A stretch of 64,000 bases of DNA from Meandrina meandrites. Its lineage: Eukaryota; Cnidaria; Anthozoa; Scleractinia; Meandrinidae. Shown here piece after piece: positions 25,321 through 37,025 of this stretch (position 1 is the stretch's first letter; each line of letters starts with the position of its first letter). Under the pieces are notes generated by a model. The model saw only the letters and a program-made list of their open reading frames with translations. It did no database searches and was not told the DNA's origin. The stretch lies in the NCBI GenBank assembly GCA_963693305.1, contig OY855906.1, positions 13,105,602 to 13,169,601 on the forward strand, in the 5' to 3' direction. Both the position numbers and the translations under genes were made by a program.

Positions 25321-25960
25321 TTTTATAATCACCAATCGGATCAGTAAATAGAGACAAAAGCTCAGAGAAAAGATTTGGCATCAAAGAAGTCCTACAAAGT
25401 TTTACGAATTTATTACCAAATGGCGTTCTTTACTTACATGTACCGTTTCAAGAGACGTGTCATTTTTTAAAAGCTCTACATTTATTTCCAAATCCTGTTT
25501 CTACACTCTACTTCCAGGGTCTTCTATTTAAAAGGAACTAAAGTAGCGTGGATTAAAACTCTACACGAGTATAAAGCAGTGAAGAGACTGAGAAAATCGA
25601 TGCGGTCTTCCGACGACATTTTTGCACTGTTTGGTGTTAACTTCGAAACCATACGACCATTATGTTCGGTTGTAAAACCAGGAAAATTTCTACAACAGTC
25701 ATCAATAGTCACTTTCTAACTGACAGTCACCAATAGTCACTTTCTAACTGACGAGATATTTCAAGAATTACAAGAGATACTACTTGCATTCCCATACTTT
25801 GCTTTGTTTTCGTTCGAATCGAAGACCCTTTCGCCTCGCTTTCAGGGACTCGACCCACAAAATCTTCTGAAAATGTTCCGACATTTATGAATAAGGTGTA
25901 TGCTATACACTTTCTGGAACGATAATAATTTCAGAATTTGATTAATGAAATGTTTATAAT

Positions 25961-26260
25961 TTGAAAGAGACGAATATCTCAAAGAATATCGAGTTAAAAG
26001 CTGAAAGATACCAGCACTCACAGAAGCGAAATATCATCGGGCACTTATCCAGATATAGTGCATCTTCACTGAACTCTCAAAGCAAGCAACTCGCGCTGAA
26101 CAAGAATGTTTATCTTCGCCATGCCGACACTTTCATCAAACGAATTCAATTGAAAATCTACAAGAGTATGAGCGACAAACTCAACAAATATTCGACTGGA
26201 GTTGACTTCAAAGGATACATTTTGCGTTGGAACTCTGAAAATGCCGAGAAATTCGGGTAG
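25961..26260 (+). CDS. 99-codon open frame, unrecognised
   Basis: Starts MKETNISKNIELKAERYQ and is lysine- and asparagine-rich with a predicted helical middle (FIKRIQLKIYKSMSDKL). It lies just outside the right arm of the foldback element and may be part of the inserted DNA. No family recognised, no splice context judged. It could be chance. Confidence 0.2.
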   Translation: MKETNISKNIELKAERYQHSQKRNIIGHLSRYSASSLNSQSKQLALNKNVYLRHADTFIKRIQLKIYKSMSDKLNKYSTGVDFKGYILRWNSENAEKFG

Positions 26261-26459
26261 GCCAGTTGCTATTTCCCCGAGGGTGTCCGCTTAATACGGG
26301 TGCTACTGTATGTTAAATTATCTACTTATTTGGTCGCAAAAAAGGATTCGCCTCTTAAATTTAACACTTTTTTAAGAAAAACAAATGGAAAACGGTAACT
26401 CAAACTTAAAGTCCACTCAACCCTAGCTTCCAGCGAAGACGTCTTTGGGCTCGTCACGC

Positions 26460-26506
26460 GTTTCACTCAACTTCAAGGCCGAAAAACGTACTGACGCTTT
26501 CCAAAG
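26460..26506 (+). pseudogene. P450 exon 1 fragment, plus strand (unit 3)
   Basis: Only the last 47 bases of a gene-4-like exon 1 remain (TTTCACTCAACTTCAAGG to TTTCCAAAG), with the donor changed to GAAGGTGAATGG. The upstream part of the exon is deleted. The same CGGAGGCGGCGAG block follows at about 26620. Confidence 0.75.
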
Positions 26507-26878
26507 GAAGGTGAATGGATTGTTTGGAAGCTGGATTGATTATCTCCTGGTTCGGGACTTCCAACTTCGAAACCTTTATGGATTGTTCTGACTGGGCAAA
26601 AGTTGATAGCTCAGACAACCGGAGGCGGCGAGAAATTTTGAGACATTCAAACGTTTGTGTAGCAAACCGAATTTTAACCACCTGCAGTTTGAATTTAAAC
26701 TACAATAAAAATTACAAGTGATAATCGTCCAAGGCTTTCACAAATAAACGCGACTAATATAAGTTGAAGACGCTTAAATTAAACAGTAAATGACTTTAAG
26801 AAAGAGGACAATAGGGCAAGTATGAAGAAAGCAACAGCTGAATTTCAAGTTCCAGTCTCTTCCCGTTAAACAAACAAA

Positions 26879-26879
26879 A

Positions 26880-26941
<62 letters not shown>
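26879..26941. repeat. (AAT)n microsatellite
   Basis: About 20 AAT units downstream of P450 gene 3. Confidence 0.95.
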
Positions 26942-26942
<1 letters not shown>

Positions 26943-27242
26943 CGAATATTTTAACAGGATTAACCCATCAGTACTTGAATCTGTTCGGAATTTCAGTCTA
27001 AACCGAGTTTTACCTCAGCTCTTTCCTCCAATCGTTTTGACAGGAAAATGCGTTTTTTGTTAATAACCTGCATTTTTTTCAAATTTCTTTCCAAAACTAG
27101 ATTATAATAATTACTACAGCTACTAAAAAACGCTTATTTTAAACAAAACTCGTTTAAAAGCTTCTCTCGAGAGGTACAAGGGAAGCTTCAAGGGGGACAG
27201 TTTTCCCACGACTTGCCAGTTCGATTAAAAAATAATGTACGA

Positions 27243-30200
27243 TTACTTTCGCTTGATTGCACGTATCTTGTAAGGAACTGGAGACTGGGTACCACTAAAC
27301 ACTCCCTTCATGCTTGGCGGACTACCATCTTCTTCAGCAATGAAAGTGAACTTCTGAAGAATCCATGAAAGAAACATGAACAGCTCAACTTTTGCAAGAG
27401 GCTCGCCAGCGCAGACCCGACGTCCAGCTCCAAAAGGATAGAAATTGCCTTGGTTGGTGACCAACTTTCCATCCTCGTCAATATGACGGTACGGGTTAAA
27501 CACTGTGGAGTCTTCCCAACACATGGGATCCAGATGAACAGATTCTGTATCAGCAAACACGATGGTATCTTTAGGCACACGGTAGCCACACATTGTCGTA
27601 TCCGTGAGAGTAAGGTGAGGAACTGCAAGAGGCACCACGTTTCCAACTCGTAGAGTTTCGATTATGGTCGCATGAATGAGGGGCAGATGGGGTCGATCGT
27701 CCAAACGGGGATTCCGTCCACCGACTACTTCATCTAGCTGTCGTTGAATATCCTCTTGGTACTTTGGATAGTTGACCAAGAAGACTATCGCCCATTTCAT
27801 TGTGGTGCTTGTGGTTTCGTAGCCGGCAATAAACATATCTTCGATGGTGTTGACTAAGTAGTCATCGGAGAGAAAAGCTTTGTGTTCTTCGTCACTCTCG
27901 TATTCGGCGTCGTGTTTGGCGTGAAGGAGACCTGAGATCAAATCTTTTACAGGTTTTTCTGGATCGAAGTTTTCTTTTTGCTCTCTTAAGAATATGCGAA
28001 TGATGTCGAATATTTCAAAGATACGCTGGAGAAAGCGATCGTAGGCCTTAATGGGTAGGTACTTTGCCAATGGAAAGAAATCTAACATGGCCACCAACTG
28101 AACAGTGTCAGCATCAGCTACGAGGTCTACGTTAAGTTTCAAAAGTTTGTTCAAATCAGGGTTGGTTGTGTCGTAACCTTCTCCAAACGTCACGCAACAA
28201 ATAACATCAGCAACGACACGTTGCAAGCAATCTGCGGGATCAAAGGGCTTGCCATGTTGCTGTTCAATAAACCGCACCAGTTGCTCTGCCTGTGTTGAAA
28301 CTCGGCTTTCTATGAGGGGAATGTCCGAGAGGTATTGGCGCAAGGCTGTCGTGAATAGTTTGCGATGGAACTTCCAGGCAGGGCCATAGTTACCTTGCAC
28401 GATGTCTTTTCCTCCTGTAATTAACAAGTGCAAGTCAGTTTAAATCTTAAATTTTCGCGATACTAGATATCTATTTGATAATCGGTTAATGTAGATGGTA
28501 TAAACTCCTGACTGTTATCCTCCCACCCCACTGTTTTCCACTCACACAGCTAGTTCTTTTTCTGCCTACATTTCTGATGTTTCCTTTGGCTCCTTTTCCT
28601 TGAAGTGCACCCCGTACAATGTGTAATTTAGATTAAAGAAAAACAGATGCGTTTCCTCAACGATTTGATTGGATCTGGAAATCGTCTGGAAACTTACATC
28701 TACGATTTTTTTTGCTGGGAGGCGCGATGGCCTAAGGGTTAGTGCGCTGGACTCCGGATCGAACGGTCCGGGTTCCAGCCCTGGTCGGGGAAGCGCGTTG
28801 TGTTCTTGGGCGGGACACTTTACTCTCAAAGTGCCCCTCCTCTACCCAGGTTTATAAATGGGTACCGGCGAATTTACTGCTGGGGGTAACCCAGCGATGG
28901 ACTAGCATCCGATTCAGGGGGGAGTACAAATACTCCCAGGCGGTTCATGCTATGGAAACCGGGGTAAACTCCGGCCTAGCAATGTTAATCATGAGTTTGT
29001 GGGAGCCCTATGTCACTCCCCAAGTTAGTTCTTGATACTTTGAGGGAGAATCCACCTTTTAATATGTTATCAAGCTGTACTTTCCCAAAATGATGATTTG
29101 TAGATTACTTGTACACAAATGCAAATGCTACGATTTGATTGGCTGAACTATTGCATACTAGCAGCCATGAGTGTGCAGTGGATCAAGGTCCTTTAAGGAA
29201 CGGCGACATTTTCTCTTATCCCTGAAGTTTCGGAGGAAGTTTAGTAATATAATTGGATCACTCAATTCCCGAGAAGAATGAAGAATGAACTGATGAGTGT
29301 GTGTACATGAATTGGATGACAAGTGATCATTATTCCGCTTAGTGTGTTGCTTTGTGATTTTGCTCCGTTTAAGCCACTTCCACAATAAACATCCTTTATA
29401 TTTCCTTTTCAGATTGCAGTTTACTTGGAGCATGTGGGTTATTGCACAACTGACCTAATGTACCTGCCACGATCAGTCATTCGTCAAATAACTCACCTAG
29501 TGTTGATGCCACAGTACCATATGTTTGCGGTCTTCCGGCGTAATCAGCGGACTTCTTTACCAGCATCTCCTTGATGGCTTCAGGTGTTGACGCCATCACG
29601 AACTTGTAACTTCCAAGTTTCAGAGAAAAAACTCCGCCATACTTTTCCCTGAGACTGTAAAAATTATAGGACAGTAATATATTCTTTTCAAAGAATATTA
29701 ACGAAAGAGCAGCAAAAGAGGCATTTGGGAGACAGCTGCGCTCAAAAAGCCAAGATTCTGCCTTTGGTTCTAGAACTAAAGACCAACGATCTTTCTCTGA
29801 ACATGATATCAGAGTCTTGTCATGATACCAGAGTCCTGCCAACTACAGAATAGTCTTTGTATTTCTTCTTAGTGAAGAAGACAATTTGAAAAAATTAAAA
29901 CGCTTGAATAAAACACGCAAAATACTTCATTTCTCTCTTAAACGACTCTATATACATGCATATAATGCATTTAAGATAAAAGTGTGAAGGAAAACCGGTA
30001 GGAAGTCGACATTTCCAGAGCATAGCAATTCGCAAATGTCACACCAAAAACACCAGAAACTACGAGAGTCGCGTCAGGTCGGTCAACCATCTGTCAACAC
30101 CTTTCGTTACAACTGATCAACCAAAGGAAGAACGGAATGGGACAAAAAACATTTTAAAATAAATAAATAAATGTGATGGAATGGGTATAGAACTAGTGCT

Positions 30201-30826
30201 CCCGCAGTCCCGCACTCCCGCAGTAGAAAAAAAAAGAAATATTACATGGGTATACAACTAGTGCTCCCGCACTCCCGCAGTCGCCTATTTTTGGCTCATG
30301 GATTAAAGAACGAGGAATATTCATGTGTTTCTCTTTTGTTTCCATATGCAAATGTTTATTGACTGCAGGACTGCGGGAGCAGAACATTAATGTCACGTAA
30401 TTGTCGCCGGGTATTCTGAAGTTTGGCCGACACGGAGCCGTGTCATAGGAAACTAATAGTGATGTGCGATTGTTCGCTTTCCAAGTCAACATTATCAACG
30501 TATTATTCCAGACTTTATATCAGTTTAACAGTACTCAGAACGCGTCTCGAAGACCAACCATATACTGTACTGTATATGGTACACTGGAGAAAATTTGCAT
30601 GGAAACTACGCACTGACCTATTGAAAGCGTCGGTAACTTTCTCCGCTTTGAAGTCGAGTGAAAATCCGTTCCCCAAAACAGGGATAGTCGTTAAGCGTGG
30701 ACCCGGCGGCATGTTCCTGAACTCGTAGAGCACCATCAGGTAATGTAGCATTAGTAGCAGAAGCAACAGCAAAAGAACATTTCCGAAACTGAAAGAATCG
30801 CAAATCGTGGCAAACACCGACGCCAT
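27243..30826 (-). CDS. Cytochrome P450 gene 3 (CYP2 clan), complete
   Basis: Exons 30618-30826, 29497-29654 and 27243-28414 give 512 codons in the same phases as gene 2. The anchor and PPGPR hinge, WKFHR, AGYETTS, ETLR and FGAGRRVCAG (Cys457) are all present. Exon 3 is very close to that of gene 2; differences cluster at the exon 3 start (DIVQGNYG against DFALGPYG) and at scattered sites. The exon 1 end codes DAFNR where the others have DAFKR/DAFQR. The exon 2 donor is a consensus GTGAGT. A start further upstream (30886) is open, but MASV at 30826 is conserved in all copies and preferred. Upstream homology to genes 1 and 2 ends about 20 bp before the ATG, where a TIR element sits, so its promoter differs. 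It is head-to-head with gene 4. Confidence 0.95.
28714..28988 (+). mobile_element. tRNA-derived SINE with conserved central domain
   Basis: The head resembles a tRNA, with an A box (TGGCCTAAGGGTTAGTG) and a B box (GGTTCCAGCCC). It is followed by a GC-rich body with GGGACACTTTACTCTCAAAG and GATGGACTAGCATCC, typical of invertebrate SINEs. P450 gene 1 has the empty site (CATCTACCAATTTTAATCATG near 935). Inserted in intron 2 of gene 3, antisense to the gene. It is not a working tRNA gene. Confidence 0.85.
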
Positions 30827-30852
30827 GTTCTGCGATGTCACCGACGGGTAAA

Positions 30853-31008
30853 GCAAACTTGCAGCCTCGTCTCGTTCCCAGTCCAACTCGCGCTATGCCA
30901 GTGAGCGGAGGAGGCCTGGAATCTAGCGCGATAGCGAATTCTCCCGGCAAGCTTTACGGGTGACGTTACATCCTGACGCGCCGGGGACGACTGGGGACGA
31001 GGCTGGCA
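30853..31008. mobile_element. TIR element with GCAGCCTCGT ends
   Basis: The left end GCAGCCTCGTCTCGTTCCCAG mirrors the right end CTGGGGACGAGGCTGGC. It lies immediately upstream of P450 gene 3 and marks the point where the upstream sequence stops resembling that of genes 1 and 2. Confidence 0.65.
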
Positions 31009-32449
31009 AACGTGTAATAGAAATCTCTTTAAGGTGGCCCGCGGCTATTTTTGGAAACGGAGGTGCTCTTTTCTAAATCGAGTTTTGGGCATGTGAACGT
31101 TAACCGATTTCTCTGATTTTTGGCAATCGACATAACAAATGTTCAAATTTTAAAAAGCTTTAAACACTAGGGCGAACAAAACAAACGAACACGAGATATT
31201 AGCGTTTTTGCAAAAATCAATTTATGACAAAAACGCATATATACAAGATGAAATAAATAGCTTAAATTTGACACACTCCGTTCCTTCTTTAGCGAGTGAT
31301 CCCCCCGTTTACCTCATCTCGAAATCAAGCAAACTCCCCGAAGAATTCCGTCACCCCCTATATTATAAATAATACCGGTCCCTTATTAGGCATTTTAATG
31401 AGTAGTATTGTGGTACACTCACAAGAATTCTATTTACAAAATTGGTTTTCAGCGAAATACTGCAACTATTCTAATAAAACAAAGCTGAACTGATTACGTT
31501 TATCTTTTTTATTATTTTATGTCACTTACTTTTGCCAAAAACTCTACAAGGGAACTTGAAACAATCACGACAATGCGAGATCTAAACTCGTTTAGACCCT
31601 GGTATATGAAATATTCGGAAAGACACGATTTTCAATTTACCAAGTATCCGGCTGATTTGAGAAGTATTTATTTTATAACGAAATTGTTAATATTCTCACG
31701 AGCACATACAATTAATGTAGTTAATCGGCAAACTCGTCAAAAACATAACAGAGCCATTCGAAAATTCATTTGGAGCCTCACACACCGAAGTCCGAGGTAA
31801 AGCGGCTAGCTCTTCATTCGTCAAACTGATGCTGTTCATCATTCAACGGCCACCACAGTATCTTGCTACAAAACTTCTGGAAGCGATAATTGTCCGCGTG
31901 AGCAAATTGCAGAATCACTGAATTTTAACAACATCGCGAATATTATAATTACTTATTGTTGAGGTCAACTGCCATAAATACAATCTTCAGATGTCCTTTG
32001 GGCGCTAGATCCTTGCAGTTTTGATGTTTTTCTAGGTTTCTGGAAACCCAGCCGTAATTTTCCTCAGTAAATTCCCTGTTTTGTTTGTTTGATTCTTGAG
32101 TTCTTGTTGAAGATTCCTTATGTACATGTGAACGAGTATCGCGATTTTAGCGGCGATGACCCGGGCCCCCGGGGGTGATGAACAGAACAAGAACAAGGCT
32201 GCTTGAGCTGCATGAGCTAAAAATAAATACACGAAACGTTCCGGTGTTGACATGTCGAGTGAAGTGAAAAGTGTCAACCTTTAACTAGTTTATGGCTAGT
32301 TTTATCATTCAGTAACAGGTCGAAGTCACTCCTGCATTTTTCGTGACATCGTCCTTCCAAAGTACATTATGCATATTAGTCACGCATCGCGGTGATCTAA
32401 TCACGTTGTTTCGATCTGTTATGTAATCGCTGCCAATAATACTCTAAAC
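31009..32449. other. Head-to-head spacer between P450 genes 3 and 4
   Basis: The two ATGs are 1,624 bp apart. The last 120 bp before gene 4 match the region before the plus-strand relic of unit 2 (CATCGTCCTTCCAAA), so some ancestral upstream sequence is kept. A 93-codon plus-strand frame at 31519-31800 is unrecognised. No TATA box or other element can be assigned. Confidence 0.5.
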
Positions 32450-35400
32450 ATGACGTCTGTGTTTACCACGATTTGCGATTCTCTAAGCTTTGGAAATGTT
32501 CTTTTGCTGTTTCTTCTGCTACTAATGTTGCATTACCTGATGGTGCTCTACGAGTTCAGGAACATGCCGCCGGGTCCACGCTTAACGACTATCCCTGTTT
32601 TGGGGAACCCATTTTCACTCGACTTCAAGGCGGAAAAGCTTACTGACGCTTTCCAAAGGTAGGTGAATGGTAACTAAGTTTCCTCGATCTTCGAACCACC
32701 TTTACAGAACGTTTGTCTTGACAAGCGAATCAATTCTTCAAGGTTGAAATTAACGCCGGGAAATAAACCTAGAAGATCGCTTTGAAGGCAACATCTTGTT
32801 GAAGCATAATGTTCGGTACTGCATTTTCAGTAAATAGGCTTAAATCCTTCACGATGACCGGCATTATTTGGGATTACTTGGAAGATGGATTGATTATCTT
32901 CTGATCCGGGAAGCGAGGCGAGTGCATATTACCCTGTGAATAAAAGTACAGTCAACTCGAAGGTGCACTTAAGCACATCTTTTTTTTTTTGGGGGGGGGG
33001 GGGTGGGGGGGGGGTGGGGGGGAGGGGCGGGGTGGAGGGGTGGGGGCGGAATCTTGAATAGTTAGTGTAGCGTTTGGCCGGTCTTCGTACGGGCAGTCCA
33101 CAGGTCGAGGCTCGCTTATCAATGAAATTAGTAGTCGACTCGCTCAAACCTATAACTCAACTGATTTATTTGAATATATATATAACTACTTACTTCATAT
33201 ATGTATGTTACACGAAGCCACATTCATTCCCGTACAATCACTTTACATGGTAATTTTACGGGAGAGGAATTTATACACTTCGGCCTTATCGACAAAATTA
33301 TGAATAATTATTCTACGCTTCAACTCACAGCAGTATATGCGAGGTAATATTTTGAATGAATGGAACCTTCACTTTGTTATGCAGCTGCATGAAACTACAA
33401 CAACGGTCACGCCACTGCATCTACAACTACCGTCACGCTTTTACAATTACGTCACGCTAAGTCATGCTCGCTGCATGGACACTTTTGGTGAGGGGGGTGG
33501 GGGGGGGGGGGTTACATGTTAGTGTGAGCCAGCTAGGGGGGGGGGGGGGGGCATGCTCCCAGGAAAAGTAGGCATTTCAACTACTCGCCGATATCGGGAA
33601 ATGGATTTGAAACAAACCAACGGAATGTTTCGACATTGCAATGTATTTTTAGTACAATGACACTAAACAATTTGAACCAGACCTTTATCATAGATTCACT
33701 ATTACATTTCTGCTTTGAATAAAGTAGTCCACACCAGTACTAAAGCCGTTAGCCTTTAAGAAAACCAGGAATTGAACGAGTTTTGCTGGACACACTTCGG
33801 TGTATATAGATCAGAATGGAAATCAACAACGACTTTAAATTCAAGTGTAAATCAGATTCTTTTGAGTTTTTCTGTTCTTCTTTACTATTTGTTCACGATA
33901 GTGAGACAAAGAAGAAAATATTGAGTTCCCAGACGGGAATCGAACCCATGGCCTCCCAGATATTGGAAGGCCATGGGTTCGACGCCCATTGGAGAAGTCA
34001 GAATAACGTACCATTTTTCTGACTACATTAAAAAAAGCCATAAGAACCTGCATTGTCCCAAGTCGGCCTAAACAAGTTCCTATATAAATGGTGTTTACTG
34101 GGATTTTAAACAGGTTCTTACTTACTCCAGAACGTTTTGGTGCTGGAAGAATAAGAGTCATTCTAAGAAAACATGTAAACATTAGAGTCTTCTTTTGCTA
34201 CTGTTGTTGTACGATCGCCTTGTTTACCAGTCTCGTTTGAAGAGCCCGCTTTTCTTGTGGTCAGCACCAAGAACGCGGACTCTAGCCACGTCCGATTTGA
34301 AAATTCGTGATTCACGGACTTCCGGTCGTTGTGCGCAGACGCATAGTTTTCTCCGCTTAAATCTGATCGGCTGCCAATCGAGAATAAACACTCTGCGCAA
34401 GCTATGATAACAGACAGACTCTGAGAACCAGATTTGGTATTCAGTGACAGGCATTTCCCATTGTTTAAGTCTCCCCTTCCTTACTTTGGTGCAATTGGTT
34501 AAAATCCGCTGTAATAGAAGAAAAGAACAACTTGAGATAACGTTACTGTTATTTTTCAGTCTCAGGGAAACCTACGGCCGCGTTTTCTCCCTAAAACTTG
34601 GAAGCTACAAATTGGTGATGGCTTCAACATCCGAGGCCGTTAAGGAGATGCTGGTAACCAAGTCTGCTGATTTTGCCGGTAGACCGCAAACATATGCTAA
34701 TGTGACAGCAAAACTTGGTAAGTCGGAGTTGTATGCTCTTGTTGCCAGGAAAATTCTGATGACATTTGCAATTCATCGTCATGTAATATGCAATATTGCA
34801 TGAGGATATTCCCTATGGCTAATGCAATATGATGGTAAACGTACTAAACACCTTAATGACACCAGAATCCCTTATCTGCACCCTATGCGAGACGACGGGT
34901 ATTCTCATCACTTTGATACGAGAGTTCCTCCGGAAAGTGAGCACATATCAACGTAGTCACGGTAGTTTCACTAAACAACTCAAACCGACTTCGTGGTGCT
35001 GTTTGATAGTGCCCACATCTTATCAGTTAGTCTCCTTCGCAGCCGTTATTTGGGCTCGTCACGCAACACTCCCTCCCCCACCAAGGGAGGGAGCGTTGCG
35101 TGACGAGCCCAAACAACGGCTGCGAAGGAGACCACTTATCAGTCCATTACTTACGATTTATAATTCTTGTCCACTGGTGATCGTCATGTTTGCTACAGTT
35201 CAAATCAATGACCTGACGCTGATGAGTACCGTAATGATTCGATTTAGCGCCCGGGGCGCATATTTACTTTTGGCACCTCAAGGGAGGGCGCTTATTCGAG
35301 ACAGGGCGCTTATTCGGGACAGGGCGCTTATTTAATTTTTTGAGAATCAACCAAATGTTCAAAACAGAACTTTAATAAATATTAAAATAACTAACAATGA

Positions 35401-37025
35401 CGAAACTGTAACAATAACAAATTGTTGAAAGGTCAGTTACTTTTGTTCATTTTAGCAGTAGATATATACATGTACGGTGCGGTGAATGTTCATGAGTTTA
35501 TCCATGGTACTTAACAATAACAAAAACTGTAAGAATGGGGGCGCTTATTTACAAAAACACATTCTATGGAGGGCGCTTATTCGGAAGGGGGCGCCTATTG
35601 GAAGGAGGGCGCTAAATGGAATCATTACGGTAAGTGATGCAGTACGTTATCTCTCCATCTTTCCTTCCACAAGTTATAACTTTGTACGGCAGAATAGAAA
35701 GAGCATTCCACTAAGGGAATCCAGCACTGAACGAGTAACTGCAGAAACAGATTTTTAAACATGTACTATGCACCAAGTGTGTAATCATATTTAACTCTTT
35801 GACTCCTTGCCCCTTGCGTTAATTTTAAAGGTAATACCAATTTTTAATTACAGGAGGTAAAGATATCGCAATGGGTAACTATGGCCCGGCCTGGAAGTTC
35901 CATCGCAAGCTGTTCACAACAGCCTTGCGCCAATATCTATCGGACATACCTCTCATAGAAAGCAGAGTGTCGACACATGCAGAGAAATTGATACAGTTTA
36001 TGGAGAAACAAGATGGGAAACCCTTTGACCCAGCTGATTGTTTACAGCGTGCCGTTGCTGATGTCATTTGCGGCATTACCTTTGGAAAAGGTTTCGACAC
36101 AACTAACCCTGATATGAACAAACTTTTGAAAGCCAACGCAGATCTTATGGCAGATACAGGCAATGCTCAATTGGTGACCATCTTAGATTTCTTTCCACTG
36201 GCAAAGTACCTACCCATTAAGGCTTATGATCGATGTTTTCAACATTTCTTTAAAATGTTCGACATCATTCGTATATTCTTAAGAGAGCGAGAAGAAAATT
36301 TCGACCCAGACAAACCCGTACAAGATTTGATCTCAGGTCTTCTTCACGCTAAACACGAAGCCAAATGCGAGGGTGATAAGGAGAGATTTGCTCTTCTTTC
36401 CGAGGACTACCTAGTCAACACGATCGAAGACATGTTCCTTGGTGGCTCCGAAACCACAAGTACCACATTGAAATGGGCAATAGCATTTTTGGTCAACTTC
36501 CCAATGTACCAAGAGGATATTCAACGAGAGCTAGATGAAGTAGTTGGTGAACGGAATCCTGGTTTGGAAGACCGAGCCAATCTGCCCATCGTTCACGCAA
36601 CCATAATGGAAACGCTACGAGTTGGAAACGTCGCGCCTCTTGGAATTCCACACTCCACTCTTGCTGATACGACACTCTGCGGATACCGTGTTCCCAAAGA
36701 TACCATTGTGTTTGCTGATACGGAATCTGTTCATTTGGATCCCAAGTGCTGGCAAAACCCCACAGTGTTTAACCCGTACCGGCATATTGACGAGGATGGA
36801 AAATTGGTCACCAACCAAGGCAATTTCTACCCTTTTGGAGCTGGACGCCGGGTCTGCGCTGGCGAGCCTTTGGCTAAAGCTGAACTGTTCTTGTTTCTCT
36901 CGCGGATGTTTCAGAAGTTCACTTTCATCGCAGAAGAAGATGGTCGTCCACCAAGCATGAAGGGGCTGTTTAGTATTACCCAGTTTCCTGTTCCTTACAG
37001 GATACGTGCAATAAAACGGAAGTGA
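32450..37025 (+). CDS. Cytochrome P450 gene 4 (CYP2 clan), complete
   Basis: Exons 32450-32658 (donor AAAG/GTAGGT), 34560-34717 (TTTTTCAG to CTTG/GTAAGT) and 35854-37025 (AATTACAG) give 512 codons. The protein starts MTSVFTTICDSLSFGN and keeps the PPGPR hinge, WKFHRK, ETLR and FGAGRRVCAG. Its I-helix reads GGSETTS in place of AGYETTS, and the acidic-Thr pair is kept. It is the most diverged of the four and the only complete plus-strand copy. The truncated plus-strand first exons at 7674, 17357 and 26460 descend from the same ancestor. Introns carry G-rich runs, a SINE pair and two MITEs. ER-membrane monooxygenase; substrate unknown. Confidence 0.94.
32981..33049. repeat. T10 then long G-rich run
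   Basis: A T run followed by about 55 bases of almost pure G with single T, A or C breaks, in intron 1 of P450 gene 4. It has G-quadruplex potential on the plus strand and is error-prone in assemblies. A second G-rich stretch lies at 33490-33551. Confidence 0.9.
33885..34015. mobile_element. Head-to-head pair of SINE fragments
   Basis: A minus-strand fragment (reverse complement reads GGCCATGGGTTCGATTCCCG..ACTCAATATTTTC) faces a plus-strand fragment (GGCCATGGGTTCGACGCCC..AGTCAGAATAACG). Both carry a tRNA B-box-like GGGTTCGA and form a palindrome around 33962. A related fragment lies at 40499-40590. Confidence 0.6.
35019..35143. mobile_element. 107-bp MITE with 9-bp target duplication
   Basis: The element 35028-35134 is almost one hairpin: TAGTCTCCTTCGCAGCCGTT at one end, AACGGCTGCGAAGGAGACCA at the other, with a GTCACGCAAC / GTTGCGTGAC interior. 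CTTATCAGT flanks it on both sides (35019-35027 and 35135-35143). A 9-bp duplication fits Mutator-like elements, but the superfamily is inference. Intron 2 of P450 gene 4. Confidence 0.9.
35227..35632. mobile_element. 406-bp MITE with TACCGTAATGATTCGA ends
   Basis: The ends TACCGTAATGATTCGATTT and AAATGGAATCATTACGGTA are inverted. Inside, GGGCGCTTATT recurs at least five times on the plus strand. No transposase. It adds to intron 2 of P450 gene 4. Confidence 0.85.

Larger units (their letters stand above)
23703..26310. mobile_element. Foldback transposon with about 400-bp arms, holding a LINE fragment
   Basis: Compared with 16.6-17.1 kb, the P450 upstream block is replaced here by 2.6 kb. Inverted arms of about 400 bp lie at roughly 23775-24175 and 25480-25920. 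Shared words include ATACACCTTATTCAT, GCGAGGCGAAAGG and CCACGCTACTTTAGTT, with moderate divergence. Between them is a LINE fragment (24590-25320). The right flank, 25961-26260, has a 99-codon open frame of unknown meaning. No transposase seen. Confidence 0.75.

Noticed and set aside
28717..28790. tRNA gene on the plus strand
   Set aside because: Head of a tRNA-derived SINE; the downstream body and the empty site in the paralogue show it is an insertion.
34829..35335. 168-codon plus-strand open frame
   Set aside because: It runs through two MITEs inside intron 2 of P450 gene 4; no protein family is visible.
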